DNA from: Candidatus Latescibacterota bacterium
GTDB lineage: Bacteria; Latescibacterota; UBA2968
Length of the DNA: 64,000 nucleotides
Assembly (NCBI GenBank): GCA_022823725.1
Contig: JAJEHL010000050.1
Location: forward strand, 86,751-150,750
Reading direction: 5' to 3'
Part shown: positions 28,280-37,932 of the stretch, in pieces
Layout of the letters: the number at the start of each line of letters is the position of its first letter
Position numbering within the stretch: position 1 is the stretch's first letter
Program-made: the position numbers and the translations under genes
Notes under the pieces: model-generated
Seen by the model: the letters and a program-made list of their open reading frames with translations, nothing else
Database searches by the model: none
Told to the model about the DNA's origin: nothing

Positions 28280-29695
28280 TCAATCGCGCGCGCCTCTGAT
28301 AACGCGGCCATTTTCGATCCAGTGATCGCGATAAAAGGTAATGGGTTCAAAGGTGTCGTTTAATGCGTCCATGCGCGTCCGAATCTGGTCGCGGTAATGC
28401 TGGATTGTTCTGTCAGAGCTGCTGGCGAGATTGTGCAATTGCAGAGGATCTTCGCGGTGATTGTAGAGGGATTCTCGATGTTTTTCAATGGCATAGGTAT
28501 ATTGTTTGTCGCGCAAAGCGCGCCATTCAAAGCCATCGTCCCAATCGACACTGGGACCCATGCCCTGTAAGAATGCAGCTTCGGGTTCATCTCCATGCTG
28601 ACCAAATGCGCAATGCGAAAGGTCAAATCCATCAACACCATCGGGGATATCGACGTCTATAAGTGAGAGCAGCGTGGGCATGATATCGGGCGTGTTGAGG
28701 CAGGCATCGCTTTCAGAGTTGGGTGCGATGCGATTGGGCCAGCGCATGAGAAAGGGGACGCGCGCGGCTTCTTCATAGTAGATATTTTTCTGAACGCGAC
28801 CGTGTGCGCCAAACATTTCGCCGTGGTCTGACGTGAAGACGACGAGGGTGTCGTGCGCGAGGTTGAATCTGTCTATCGCGTCTAAAATTCGGCCCACGTT
28901 CCAGTCGAGGTTGGCAGTCATAGCGGCATAGATTCGCTGCCATTCAACGAGGTTGGGTTTGACGGATTTCATCCACCAATCGCGGTCGTACCATGCGTGC
29001 CAGTATTCTCCTGATCCGTCCCGGTAATTTGGCGGCAGATCAAAGGCCATGTCTTTGAAGTGCATACCCCATTCTTCGGGGACGTTGTCCCAGTTCCAGG
29101 GCTGATGAGGTGTGCCATAAGAGACGAAGAGCGCGAAGGGTTCTGGATTTTCACGCGCGTTTTCGAGATAGGAGATGGCGAGGTCGGTCATGGCATCGGG
29201 TTCATAGGCCTGGATGTCGATGCGTTCAAATTTGTCTTCGTAATAAAATCCCTTGTAATAGCTGTGGTTGAAGTTGTAGGCTGCCCAATAGTGATCAAAT
29301 CCCAGTCGGTGCGGGCCTGGGGGCACGAATTGATTGGCGGGATTCTTGTGAAAATCTCCGGCCTGTTTATAGACTTTGCCTTCGGTTGCGTAAATGTGCC
29401 ATTTGCCGATGTAGGCACAATTTATGCCGTTCCGCGTCAATGTGCCAGCAAGCATTGGCAGATCGGTGCGGGCGCCCAATTCGTTCATGACATAGCCATT
29501 GGTGGTGGGATAACAACCCGTGAAGAGCGATGCGCGATGCGGGCTGCACACGGGATAGACCGAGGTGGCATTGACAAAGCTGATGCCTTCAGATGATAGG
29601 CGGTCGATATTGGGGGTGCAGGCGCGGTTGTCGCCCATATAGCCACAGGATTGCGGGCGGAGTTGATCGGCGAAGATGTAGAGCAGGTTGGGCAT
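28280..29695 (-). CDS. type I sulfatase
   Basis: 471 residues: LLYIFADQLRPQSCGYMGD, formylglycine motif C50-S-P-H-R54 (His at the fourth position is less common but within C-x-P-x-R), and VFTSDHGEMFGAHG. First sulfatase of the operon, starting 3 bases after the TIM-barrel gene. A nearly full-length C-terminal subdomain is present. No signal peptide visible. Confidence 0.92.
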   Translation of the reverse strand: MPNLLYIFADQLRPQSCGYMGDNRACTPNIDRLSSEGISFVNATSVYPVCSPHRASLFTGCYPTTNGYVMNELGARTDLPMLAGTLTRNGINCAYIGKWHIYATEGKVYKQAGDFHKNPANQFVPPGPHRLGFDHYWAAYNFNHSYYKGFYYEDKFERIDIQAYEPDAMTDLAISYLENARENPEPFALFVSYGTPHQPWNWDNVPEEWGMHFKDMAFDLPPNYRDGSGEYWHAWYDRDWWMKSVKPNLVEWQRIYAAMTANLDWNVGRILDAIDRFNLAHDTLVVFTSDHGEMFGAHGRVQKNIYYEEAARVPFLMRWPNRIAPNSESDACLNTPDIMPTLLSLIDVDIPDGVDGFDLSHCAFGQHGDEPEAAFLQGMGPSVDWDDGFEWRALRDKQYTYAIEKHRESLYNHREDPLQLHNLASSSDRTIQHYRDQIRTRMDALNDTFEPITFYRDHWIENGRVIRGARD

Positions 29696-29698
29696 AGA

Positions 29699-30535
29699 TT
29701 ACGCACCTTCGTGTTCTGCTCGCATTGCGTTGAAGAAGCGTACATCGATCCGCGCCAGGTCAATTACGGTTTCTATTGGCTCGCCGCTGTATTCGCTGTG
29801 GAAACTTACCGGGCCTTCAAAGTTCAATCGGTCCAGTGTTTTTACGACTGCGGGCCAATCGCCAAATCCCTGTCCCAGTCGCATTGTTCCGCCCGTGGGC
29901 GTGCCCTGTACGGTTCGTCCCAGAGGTCGCTGGCGAATCAAGTCTTTAAATGCCAGGACTGATAGGTACTCGCGCACGATATCCAGTGCCATTTCTATGG
30001 GTTCGCCACATATCGACAGGTGTCCCGGGTCGGAAAATACGCCGATGTGCTCGGGGTTGAATCCCTTGACCACGTTCATGACGGCACAAGAATTTAATCC
30101 CATTGATTTGCCCGAATGGTTGTGTACTACGGTTTTTACGCCGTGTTTTTCCGATAATTTCTCAAAGCCTTCCATCCATCCCCGGATTTCATCCAGCTGG
30201 TCCCAGTAGTGTTTCGCATCCGACCAATGCCAGTAGCCGAGTTTCACATGCGCTACGCCAGCTTCGCCCAGCGCGCCGTAATAACGCTCGGCGTAATCGA
30301 TGTCCGGGCGATTAAAATCACCGGGGGCTGTTACGAGTGGAATGCACAGGCCCGCTGCTTCAAACTGTTTGGCGGCTTCGGGCAGTGCTTTGTCGATATT
30401 GTCTGGGTTTACCGGATATCCCTCTCGCACACATAGATCCGCGCCCTGTACGCCTACAGATTGGAGAGATTCGATGATTTCGGAAACGCCCAGGCCTTCG
30501 AGGTGTTTTGTGAACATGATGTACGTGAGCTTCAT
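29699..30535 (-). CDS. sugar phosphate isomerase/epimerase-like TIM-barrel protein
   Basis: 278 residues of the AP_endonuc_2/xylose isomerase-like TIM barrel. Probable metal ligands are Glu/His/Asp in VVHNHSGKSMG, VFSDPGHLSICG and VSFHSEYSG. GGAAAG precedes the ATG. It leads the minus operon with three sulfatases, so it is likely to isomerise a sugar or inositol released by desulfation (inference from context). A promoter is not obvious in the 214-base divergent spacer on this strand. Confidence 0.85.
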   Translation of the reverse strand: MKLTYIMFTKHLEGLGVSEIIESLQSVGVQGADLCVREGYPVNPDNIDKALPEAAKQFEAAGLCIPLVTAPGDFNRPDIDYAERYYGALGEAGVAHVKLGYWHWSDAKHYWDQLDEIRGWMEGFEKLSEKHGVKTVVHNHSGKSMGLNSCAVMNVVKGFNPEHIGVFSDPGHLSICGEPIEMALDIVREYLSVLAFKDLIRQRPLGRTVQGTPTGGTMRLGQGFGDWPAVVKTLDRLNFEGPVSFHSEYSGEPIETVIDLARIDVRFFNAMRAEHEGA

Positions 30536-30629
30536 TTTCTTTCCTTTCTCTGGTGTCGTTTGTCTTTATGAGCACTTCAGGATACGCAATTATGTATCTA
30601 AAATCAATGGTGAGTTGTAAGCTCAAATC

Positions 30630-30686
30630 TTGACATGCTGCGAAAAATGTATACCTTGTCGTCAAATTGTTGTGAAAAATGACGAC
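30630..30686 (+). promoter_or_regulatory. putative promoter and dyad upstream of the RND permease
   Basis: TTGACA (30630-30635) with TACCTT at 30652-30657 (16-base spacer). It is followed at once by an inverted repeat GTCGTCA (30658-30664) and TGACGAC (30680-30686), a likely operator or 5' leader hairpin. Confidence 0.4.
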
Positions 30687-30749
30687 GAGGTAGTCAAAAA
30701 ACACGGTTTCGCATATTTCAGCATCCCGCTGGAGAGGTCGTAAAAGGAC

Positions 30750-33700
30750 ATGAAGCTCAGTCGCTTTGCCATTTTTAAGCCTATCAGCACGATTATGATC
30801 GCACTTAGTCTTGTGGTGATGGGTTTTATTTCTCTGTTCAAGTTGCCGCTTGAATATTTGCCCCGCGTGACGTTTCCGGTTCTTTTTGTGTCTATCCGGT
30901 ATCCCTCTTCGTCCCCTGAGGAAATTGAACGGTTTATCACGCGACCAGTTGAAGAGATATTGGGCACTATGCCCGGTATTGAAAATATGGGATCCACATC
31001 CAATGAGTCTTCTTCGACCATTCGCCTGGAATTTGCAATGGATGCGGATATGGACCTCGTCGGTATTCATTTGCGCGACAGGCTCGATCAGGTTCGCGCA
31101 GATTTGCCCGATGACGTGGATTATATTTCGATTAAAAGTTTCGATACCGAAGATATTCCGGCTCTCGAATATACTGTTTCGTGGCTCGGTGAAGATCCCG
31201 AAGACCTCATCTCGGTCTATAACCAGCGCCTGTTGCCGCGATTGCAGCGGCTCGATGGCGTGGCGAGTGCTGAATTGAGGGGTTTACAGCAGAAAGATCT
31301 CCTCGTCGAGGTCGATCAGCGTGCTCTGATCGCGCACAAATTGGATTTTCGCACCATCAATCGCGCGCTTCGCAGAAATAATATCAATATCTCGGCGGGT
31401 TATGTCACAGATGGCGACAGGCGATTTGCTGTGCGCAGTGTGGGCGAGTTTGAGACCGTTGACCAGATTCGCAATCTGCCCATTCGCCCAAGTCTGACGC
31501 TGTCCGATGTCGCATCGGTTACTTACGATTATCCCCCCGCTCGTCGATTTGATCGCCTCGATGGCAGACCTTCTCTTTATCTTTCTGTGCATAAATCTTC
31601 AACGGCAAATATGGTCGATGTTTGCAAGCGCGCCCGCGAAGAGATCGTCCGTATCAATGAAGAGATTGGCAAAGATAACCTTCGCATGCTTCTGGTCCGC
31701 GACCAGTCAACTGCTGTTATTGCCAGTATAACCAGCCTCAGCCAATCGGCGATTATGGGCGGTGTCTTAGCCGTTATTGCCATCTTCATTTTTCTCCGCA
31801 ACTTCCGCAGTACGCTCATCATCGGCTCTGCCATTCCCATTAGCGCGCTTACGGTGTTTCTCATGATGTATTTTTTGCGGCAATCGGGTACGGATATCAC
31901 TTTGAACTTGATTTCGATGATGGGGCTAATGGTCGCTATTGGGATGCTGGTGGATCCCGCTGTTGTGGCTCTGGAGAATATTTTTCGCAAACGGTTTGAT
32001 GAAGGTCAGGGTGCGACACAGGCAGCGCTTGAGGGCAGTGAGGAGATTGGTCTCCCGGTTCTGGCTGCTACGCTTACCACTGTGTGTGTATTTGTGCCGG
32101 TCATTTTTGTGACTGATTCGGGCACTTCGCTCTTTATGCGGCAATTCTCTGTGACAGTTGTCGTGTCTGTTATTGCATCGTTTTGTGTCGCGCTTTCCCT
32201 TATTCCGTTGGCCGCATCCCGCGCTTTCGATAAAGGGGGTCAAACGCTTGATCGCGTTCTCAAGAGCATTTTTGTGCTCGCAGCAAGTGCTGGGGTGGGC
32301 GCGTATATATATTATACGGATTTCAGTAAAATTGATTACGCTGGTCTGTGGGACGCAATTGAGAGTACTATCGCTGCTCTGCCTTTGTTTGCCAAAATTG
32401 GTTTTCCCGCAGCAATTGTATTGACGTTTTTTTTGTATTTCCGTTACCGCGCCATTGGTGCCAGAGCCTTCTACGCGAGGGTGGTCGCCAATACTTTGCA
32501 TTATCGCTGGGCAACACTGTCTGTTGCCTGCGTTCTTCTCTTTTTGGGCAATCACATCTATGGCAAAATAGAACAAGCCCCCTTCCGCTATCAACCCACA
32601 CGCGCGATCAGGTTGACAGTGGAGATGCCCCGCACGTACGATTTGGAGCAGGCGAGTAATACGTTCAAAATAGCCGAAGATATGATCATCCCTATGAAAG
32701 AAGAACTCGACATAGAGGCGATTGCGACGAAGTTCAATACGGGTAACCGCCAGGGAAAGAGAAATGCACTTTTGACCATTTATCTCACGCCTGCCGAAGA
32801 GAGTAAGTTGACGACAGACGAAGTTCAGCACAGGATCATCGCGCTTCTTCCAAAGGATATTCCCGGTGTGCGTTTCAGGTCTCGCGGGGGCAAGTCAGGT
32901 GGGACTGCGGGGGTGGGTGTTGAACTCAAAGGGCGAAGGCAGGAAATTCTGGAGGTTCTGGCCGAGGATATTGAAATGAGTATGCAGGGGATGCCCGGCG
33001 TTCACGAGATCGAGACCAGCCTTGAGACGGGTATGGAAGAGATTCGCGTGGTTGTAAATCGCGAACGGGCGCAGCGGTATGGCATTTCTCCGCGCGATAT
33101 TGCGACGAATATCGCTTCGGCACTCGGGTCGCGCGGGGCTTCTCATTTCAAGACACCTGATGGTGAAATCGATATTACCGTTCAACTCCGCGAGGAAGAC
33201 CGCGCTACTCTCGAGCAGATCAAAACAACGGCGTTTGAAAGCGATAAGGGTGGGATGGTCACTTTCTCGAGTCTGGCGGATTTCAATCTCATACAGGGAC
33301 CCAATGCCATCTCTCGCGAAGATCGCATGCCCACGCTAACTGTTTTTGCCAATACTGAGCAAAAAGCAGTGTTCAGTGTGGGGCAGATTATGAAAGCGCG
33401 CATGGAAGATGTGCCTCTGCCCAAGGGATATACCTATCAGATGGACCGCCGCTTCCAGTCTATGGATGCAGAACAGGATCGGGATTTTGAGACGATGATT
33501 TTTGCGCTGATTCTCATTTATATTATCATGGCTTCGCTCTTTGAATCCTATGTCCATCCGCTCACCATTATGTTCTGCATTTTCTTCGCGTTTATCGGCG
33601 TAGCGCTCGGTCTCTATACTTTTAAGATCGCTATGGATAGCAATGCAAAATACGGCCTTCTGGTGCTTTTTGGCATTGTGGTGAATAACGGCATTGTCCT

Positions 33701-34016
33701 GGTCGATCATATCAACAGATACCGAAAACAGGGGCTTGTTCGCCGCGATGCCATTATCCGCGGTGGGCAAGATCGCTTGCGTCCGATTATGATGACCGCC
33801 ACGACTACTATTATTGGCCTGATGCCGCTGGTTATCCCGATGCTTTTTGGCCATGCCGAAGGCACAGCCCGCCGCTGGGGTCCCATCGGTCTGGTCGTGG
33901 TGTCGGGGTTGTCTATTTCGACCATTCTGACACTTGTTCTCCTGCCCACCATGTATTCCCTGATGGATGACCTCTCCCAATTTGCCAGGCGCGTTGTCGC
34001 AGTGGCTCGTGGATGA
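30750..34016 (+). CDS. RND-superfamily efflux permease (AcrB/HAE-like)
   Basis: 1088 residues with the two-repeat RND plan: a helix at 10-30, a large porter/docking region (IRYPSSSPEEIERFITRPVEEIL), helices 2-6 around 335-490, a second periplasmic region, and helices at 910-1075. Helix 4 reads GLMVAIGMLVDPAVVALENI, where the usual second Asp (or Asn) of the proton relay is Pro. An extra hydrophobic pair at about 510-570 separates the halves. Homologues export drugs, metals or lipids with a fusion protein and outer-membrane channel, neither of which is adjacent. Ordinary AGAGG/AAAGGAC ribosome site. Confidence 0.93.
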   Translation: MKLSRFAIFKPISTIMIALSLVVMGFISLFKLPLEYLPRVTFPVLFVSIRYPSSSPEEIERFITRPVEEILGTMPGIENMGSTSNESSSTIRLEFAMDADMDLVGIHLRDRLDQVRADLPDDVDYISIKSFDTEDIPALEYTVSWLGEDPEDLISVYNQRLLPRLQRLDGVASAELRGLQQKDLLVEVDQRALIAHKLDFRTINRALRRNNINISAGYVTDGDRRFAVRSVGEFETVDQIRNLPIRPSLTLSDVASVTYDYPPARRFDRLDGRPSLYLSVHKSSTANMVDVCKRAREEIVRINEEIGKDNLRMLLVRDQSTAVIASITSLSQSAIMGGVLAVIAIFIFLRNFRSTLIIGSAIPISALTVFLMMYFLRQSGTDITLNLISMMGLMVAIGMLVDPAVVALENIFRKRFDEGQGATQAALEGSEEIGLPVLAATLTTVCVFVPVIFVTDSGTSLFMRQFSVTVVVSVIASFCVALSLIPLAASRAFDKGGQTLDRVLKSIFVLAASAGVGAYIYYTDFSKIDYAGLWDAIESTIAALPLFAKIGFPAAIVLTFFLYFRYRAIGARAFYARVVANTLHYRWATLSVACVLLFLGNHIYGKIEQAPFRYQPTRAIRLTVEMPRTYDLEQASNTFKIAEDMIIPMKEELDIEAIATKFNTGNRQGKRNALLTIYLTPAEESKLTTDEVQHRIIALLPKDIPGVRFRSRGGKSGGTAGVGVELKGRRQEILEVLAEDIEMSMQGMPGVHEIETSLETGMEEIRVVVNRERAQRYGISPRDIATNIASALGSRGASHFKTPDGEIDITVQLREEDRATLEQIKTTAFESDKGGMVTFSSLADFNLIQGPNAISREDRMPTLTVFANTEQKAVFSVGQIMKARMEDVPLPKGYTYQMDRRFQSMDAEQDRDFETMIFALILIYIIMASLFESYVHPLTIMFCIFFAFIGVALGLYTFKIAMDSNAKYGLLVLFGIVVNNGIVLVDHINRYRKQGLVRRDAIIRGGQDRLRPIMMTATTTIIGLMPLVIPMLFGHAEGTARRWGPIGLVVVSGLSISTILTLVLLPTMYSLMDDLSQFARRVVAVARG

Positions 34017-34056
34017 AACGGATTGAGGGATGACGCGGATTAAAAAACTGTTTTGT

Positions 34057-34338
34057 CTAATAAATATCACCGCGATTATCAATTTGAACAATGCGGATTA
34101 GCCGGTTTTCTCTGTCAACTCGGTAAATGAAACGAATATCCCCTACCCGATAGCGATAGAGTCCCCTTTTCTTTCCCTGCAGTTGTCTGATTGTTGTGGG
34201 ATTTTCGTGCTGAAACGGAGATCCGGTGATGTACTCAAAAGCGGCATTAATTCGTTCTTGTGTTACCCGATCTCGCCGCTTGATAAAATTTTCGACTTTT
34301 CTCGGAAGTGATTCAAGCGTGTATCGGTGATGATTCAC
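34057..34338 (-). CDS. RelE/ParE-family toxin
   Basis: 93 residues from GTG 34338, which shares the GTGA sequence with the upstream stop and has AGGAGG upstream. The C-terminal half IRQLQGKKRGLYRYRVGDIRFIYRVD followed by IVQIDNRGDIY is the RelE/ParE signature; the GLYRYRVGDIRFIY core is well conserved. Longer starts upstream would run deep into the antitoxin gene. Confidence 0.88.
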   Translation of the reverse strand: MNHHRYTLESLPRKVENFIKRRDRVTQERINAAFEYITGSPFQHENPTTIRQLQGKKRGLYRYRVGDIRFIYRVDRENRLIRIVQIDNRGDIY

Positions 34339-34664
34339 AGCCCAATTTCCTCCTTGATCAGGGGCCACGCTTTTCCTCCGCCAGCGTCCAATTCCCGTTC
34401 TGCATCAGCAATGTCTTCTATGACTTCCGGCTCTAAATTGAGCAAAGCAGTTTCACGCCATTCGGCGAGAAAAGTCGAAAGCTCCGCGGCATCTTTTTCC
34501 TTTTTTGATATCTGTGTTATCAGGGTGAGCAATTTTGCGAAAAACTCGACAAGCTCCTCGGTTTCCAACCGCTTGAGCCAATCAAAGGATTTGGAAGTCG
34601 CTATAGATTTGACGAGTAATTGGTCATCCAGAAGGTGTCCAACGACAAGTTTGGGATTTTTCAT
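34335..34664 (-). CDS. putative antitoxin of the RelE/ParE-like toxin
   Basis: 109 residues, acidic, mostly helical by composition (LETEELVEFFAKLLTLITQ, AERELDAGGGKAW). No recognisable DNA-binding motif and no family I can name. The call rests on the GTGA overlap with the toxin, size and order. GGAGG is 6 bases before the ATG. The IS-end relic begins 67 bases upstream. Confidence 0.7.
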   Translation of the reverse strand: MKNPKLVVGHLLDDQLLVKSIATSKSFDWLKRLETEELVEFFAKLLTLITQISKKEKDAAELSTFLAEWRETALLNLEPEVIEDIADAERELDAGGGKAWPLIKEEIGL

Positions 34665-34964
34665 CTAAAACCTCCGTCATATCGCAGAATACGTTTCTTT
34701 TTTATATAACCCCATCCGGGGTCACATGCTTATAAGGTACACATCGAAACGGGTCAAGTCCACTCCAATTTCTTACACGCTGTGTAAGAAATCTGATCTG
34801 CCTCTGAGTAGGTTAACAATACCACATCCCCTGCGCTATCTCCAAACCCTAATCCGCTTCATCCGCGGTCCAACATAATATACCCAGATTTTGAAAGAGT
34901 AGTCTTGCCTTTTTCAAATCCCGTCTTATTTTGTAAAATCTCAAGCACAGGATTTTAAGTCGTC
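34665..34964. other. intergenic region with IS relic
   Basis: Contains a short ACCCC/GGGGT hairpin near 34709-34722, the IS-end relic at 34731-34762, and a CCGCTTCATCCGCGG micro-repeat near 34853. The rest has no coding signal or clear promoter. Confidence 0.5.
34731..34762 (-). mobile_element. relic of the terminal repeat of the IS3-like element at 63861
   Basis: Reverse complement matches 63861-63892 at 28 of 32 positions; the outermost 16 bases (34762-34747) are identical. The element interior would extend leftward, but only about 36 bases are recognisable before similarity ends. No transposase remains. Confidence 0.65.
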
Positions 34965-36956
34965 TTGAAAGTCGAAAAAGGGTTGGGTTTGGCTAAAAGT
35001 ACTGTTCTATCAAAAGTGACGCGCCGGTCCCTGATAATCGGTTTGGTCATGGCGGCGTGGGTCAATTTTTGGCCTGTGTACGCGAGTCTGGTGTTGCATT
35101 CCACGCGGGCTGACCACGCGCATTTGTCTGTGGCTCTGCTCATTCCGTATTTGTTTTTGCTGGTGGGCAATCTGTTTCTGGGACGGCGCGGTTTGTCGCC
35201 GTCTGAGTTGCTGGTCGTGTGTTGCATAGGCATCGTGGCTGCGTGTATGCAGGGGGAGTGGTTGTCGAATTATTTGCTCGAAGCGCTTACTATGCCGCAC
35301 TATTTTGCGTCGGCAGAGAATCGGTGGAGGGAATTGCTGTTGCCGCATTTGCCGGGGTGGGCTGTGGTAAATGATCGCGCGGCTGTGACGCATTTTTACG
35401 AGGGATTGCCGCCTGGGGAGGGGTTTCCAGGGCGTTTGTGGATTGCCCCGCTGTTCTGGTGGGGCACTTTTTTGGGTGCTATACTGGGTGTCAATCTCTG
35501 TTTAAGTGTGATTTTGCGAAAGCAGTGGGTGGCGCATGAGCGACTATCTTTTCCCGTGGCACGCGCGCTTTTGGAACTGACGGGTGTGTCCGGCACGCGC
35601 GGCACGCTTTCATCTCTGGTGCGGTCGCGATTTTTTCTGGTGGGATTTGCGGTCACCTTTCTGCTTATTTGCTGGTTTATGCTCACCTGGTTTTACGTGG
35701 CTGTGCCGCCGCCACCCATTTTGAGTGGGAATTTTGCGTCTAAAGTGTTGCCACTTGCGCGGGGTTTTCCGCCTTTTCAGTTGCGGTTCAGTCTTTTGAC
35801 ACTGGTGTTTGGCTATTTTACAAATCTGGAAGTGCTGTTTTCTATCTGGTTTTTTCATGTGCTGGCTTTTGTGCAGGCGGGGGTGTTTAATCGCGTTGGT
35901 CTGGAAGTGGGCAGTGTGGATCCGTGGGGATCTTTTCACGCGGCGGTGGGATGGCAGAGTTTTGGGGGGATGATCGTCTTTGTGGGCTGGGGTTTGTGGA
36001 TTGCGCGGTCGCATTTGCGGGATGTGTTTCGCAAAGCGTTTTGGGGTGATGATCGCGTGGATGATACGGGGGAATTGATGTCGTATCGGTCCTCTGTGTG
36101 GGTGATGCTGGGCTGTTCTGTATATCTTTTGTTGTGGTTGAAAAGTGCGGGTATGGCATGGGGACCCATTTTGGCATTTTATTTTGCCACGCTGGTCTTG
36201 TATTTGGGATTGGCGCGGATTATGGTGGAGAGCGGGCTTATTTTTTTGCGGGGACCGATCACGGCGCAGGCTTTTACCTGGCATTTGTTCGGCGTTTTGG
36301 GCATGGGCCCGGGCAGTGCGGTGATTTTGACGCTGACCAATGCGTTTGCATGCGATGCCAAGACGTTTGCGATGACGCCTATGGCGCATGTGCCGAGGTT
36401 GGGTATGGCGATAAATAGCAGGTTGCGCAAAGTGCTCGCGCCGGGGGTGATGTTGGGGGCGTTGATTGGGGCTGCGACGGCGGTGGGATTTATTTTGTAT
36501 TACGGCTATTTCGTGATGGGAAGTTACAATTTTGGGACTGTGAGTTTTCGGGGTATTGGGGCGCTGAATCTGGCGGGGTTTAACCAACTCGCCGTGGGGC
36601 GCATTCAAGCCGGTACAATGGGCACGAGTTGGGATCGCATCGGTTTTTTAGGGATTGGTGCCGCATTTACGGGTTTGTTGTTTTTCTTGCGGTATCGGTT
36701 TCCGGGTTTTCCGCTTCATCCGATTGGGTTTACGATTTCAGCTTCTGCACCGCTTCGCAATACAACGCTGACGATTTTCATGGTTTGGGCATTGAAGACG
36801 ATTGTTTTGCGGCTTGGCGGGCTGGAGCGCTATCGCAAGTTGACACCGCTTTTTCTTGGGATGATGGTTGCTTATATGGCGGGTACGGCAATCGGTGTCG
36901 TTGTGGATTGGATCTGGTTCCGCGGGCAGGGGCACATGATCCATGTCGCGTGGTGA
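34965..36956 (+). CDS. polytopic membrane protein, DUF6785-like (putative oligopeptide-transporter-like permease)
   Basis: 663 residues with about 14 hydrophobic helices across the length, beginning with SLIIGLVMAAWVNFWPVY and including LGRRGLSPSELLVVCCIG. Matches my recollection of DUF6785/DUF6784 proteins, a family related to OPT transporters and common in uncultured environmental bacteria; function not established. The TTG at 34965 has no good Shine-Dalgarno, so a start a few codons downstream is possible. It ends 6 bases from the convergent catabolic operon and may import that operon's substrate (inference). Confidence 0.72.
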   Translation: MKVEKGLGLAKSTVLSKVTRRSLIIGLVMAAWVNFWPVYASLVLHSTRADHAHLSVALLIPYLFLLVGNLFLGRRGLSPSELLVVCCIGIVAACMQGEWLSNYLLEALTMPHYFASAENRWRELLLPHLPGWAVVNDRAAVTHFYEGLPPGEGFPGRLWIAPLFWWGTFLGAILGVNLCLSVILRKQWVAHERLSFPVARALLELTGVSGTRGTLSSLVRSRFFLVGFAVTFLLICWFMLTWFYVAVPPPPILSGNFASKVLPLARGFPPFQLRFSLLTLVFGYFTNLEVLFSIWFFHVLAFVQAGVFNRVGLEVGSVDPWGSFHAAVGWQSFGGMIVFVGWGLWIARSHLRDVFRKAFWGDDRVDDTGELMSYRSSVWVMLGCSVYLLLWLKSAGMAWGPILAFYFATLVLYLGLARIMVESGLIFLRGPITAQAFTWHLFGVLGMGPGSAVILTLTNAFACDAKTFAMTPMAHVPRLGMAINSRLRKVLAPGVMLGALIGAATAVGFILYYGYFVMGSYNFGTVSFRGIGALNLAGFNQLAVGRIQAGTMGTSWDRIGFLGIGAAFTGLLFFLRYRFPGFPLHPIGFTISASAPLRNTTLTIFMVWALKTIVLRLGGLERYRKLTPLFLGMMVAYMAGTAIGVVVDWIWFRGQGHMIHVAW

Positions 36957-36962
36957 GTGGGC

Positions 36963-37922
36963 CTACTTTGCTCTTATCTGCTGGTATAAATTGGGGATTG
37001 TCTCCCGGTGGTCGCCCTGAATATAATAGCTTTCGCCGCCGTCTCGCACGGTGCGGACGAGGATGGTTTTGAAGGGGCGGTAGTAGTAGCGGGGGTCGGT
37101 TTTTGGGGCTTCGGTGTCGAGGTCGGCACCAAGGGGGATGAGGTCGAAGACTGCTGTGGTAAATCTGGCGATGCTACGGCCTTCCTGGCGGGCGACATTG
37201 CGGGCCATGGCGAGGGCTTTGAGATAGACTTCAGGCCCCATGATGGCCGTGCCGATGTTGAGCAGGACGCCGCCTTCGAGTTGGGTAATGGATTCTGTAA
37301 AAATTAAGAAGTCGGTGTAGGTGCTTGCGCCAATCGCGGCGCCGTCGCAATTGGGGTGTTCGTGGACGATGTCATAACCGATGCTGACGTGTGTGGTGAT
37401 AGGGATATTGAGCCGGACAGCAGCGGCAAAAATGCTGATGTCTTTGTGCGGGTAATTGCCTTCGAGGATGTCGCGTCCGACCGCTTCGCCCAGTCCTATG
37501 CCCTTTTGCGCCGCTGTTTGGGCGATGAGGTTGAGGTCGCCTGTTTCTGTCCACAGCCCAAATTCTCCGGTGCGGATATATTTGCCCACGCTTTCGGTGG
37601 TCGCGCCGATGCGGGCAAATTCGTAGTCGTGGATGGCACAGGCGCCATTGCCCGCGATATGGGTGATGAGGCCGCGTTCCATCAGGTCGATGAGATAGCG
37701 CGCGGCGCCGGCGCGAATGACGTGTGCGCCGATTATAAAGATGACCGAGCGATTGTTTTGCCTGGCGCGTATTATTCGATCTGCGACGATGGGAAGGTTG
37801 GGGTTGTCAAAAGGTGGGATTGGCGCATTGAGGGCGGGGATTTGATCGACAGAGAGGTCGTGTTCCCGCTGGTTGAGCGGCCGGAGTTTGAGTTTGGAGC
37901 GGTCGAAGGTTTTGTAGGGCAT
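36963..37922 (-). CDS. deoxyhypusine-synthase-like conserved protein, function unknown
   Basis: 319 residues. The IFIIGAHVIRAGAARYLIDLM, HIAGNGACAIHDYEFARIG and THVSIGYDIVHEHP stretches resemble a bacterial group related to the deoxyhypusine-synthase NAD-binding fold. Bacteria lack eIF5A, so the reaction must be different. No catalytic Lys equivalent can be confirmed by eye. Last gene of the six-gene catabolic operon, 10 bases after the sulfotransferase gene. The fold call is inference; conservation of the family itself is more certain. Confidence 0.6.
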   Translation of the reverse strand: MPYKTFDRSKLKLRPLNQREHDLSVDQIPALNAPIPPFDNPNLPIVADRIIRARQNNRSVIFIIGAHVIRAGAARYLIDLMERGLITHIAGNGACAIHDYEFARIGATTESVGKYIRTGEFGLWTETGDLNLIAQTAAQKGIGLGEAVGRDILEGNYPHKDISIFAAAVRLNIPITTHVSIGYDIVHEHPNCDGAAIGASTYTDFLIFTESITQLEGGVLLNIGTAIMGPEVYLKALAMARNVARQEGRSIARFTTAVFDLIPLGADLDTEAPKTDPRYYYRPFKTILVRTVRDGGESYYIQGDHRETIPNLYQQIRAK

Positions 37923-37932
37923 GTTCGCGGTT

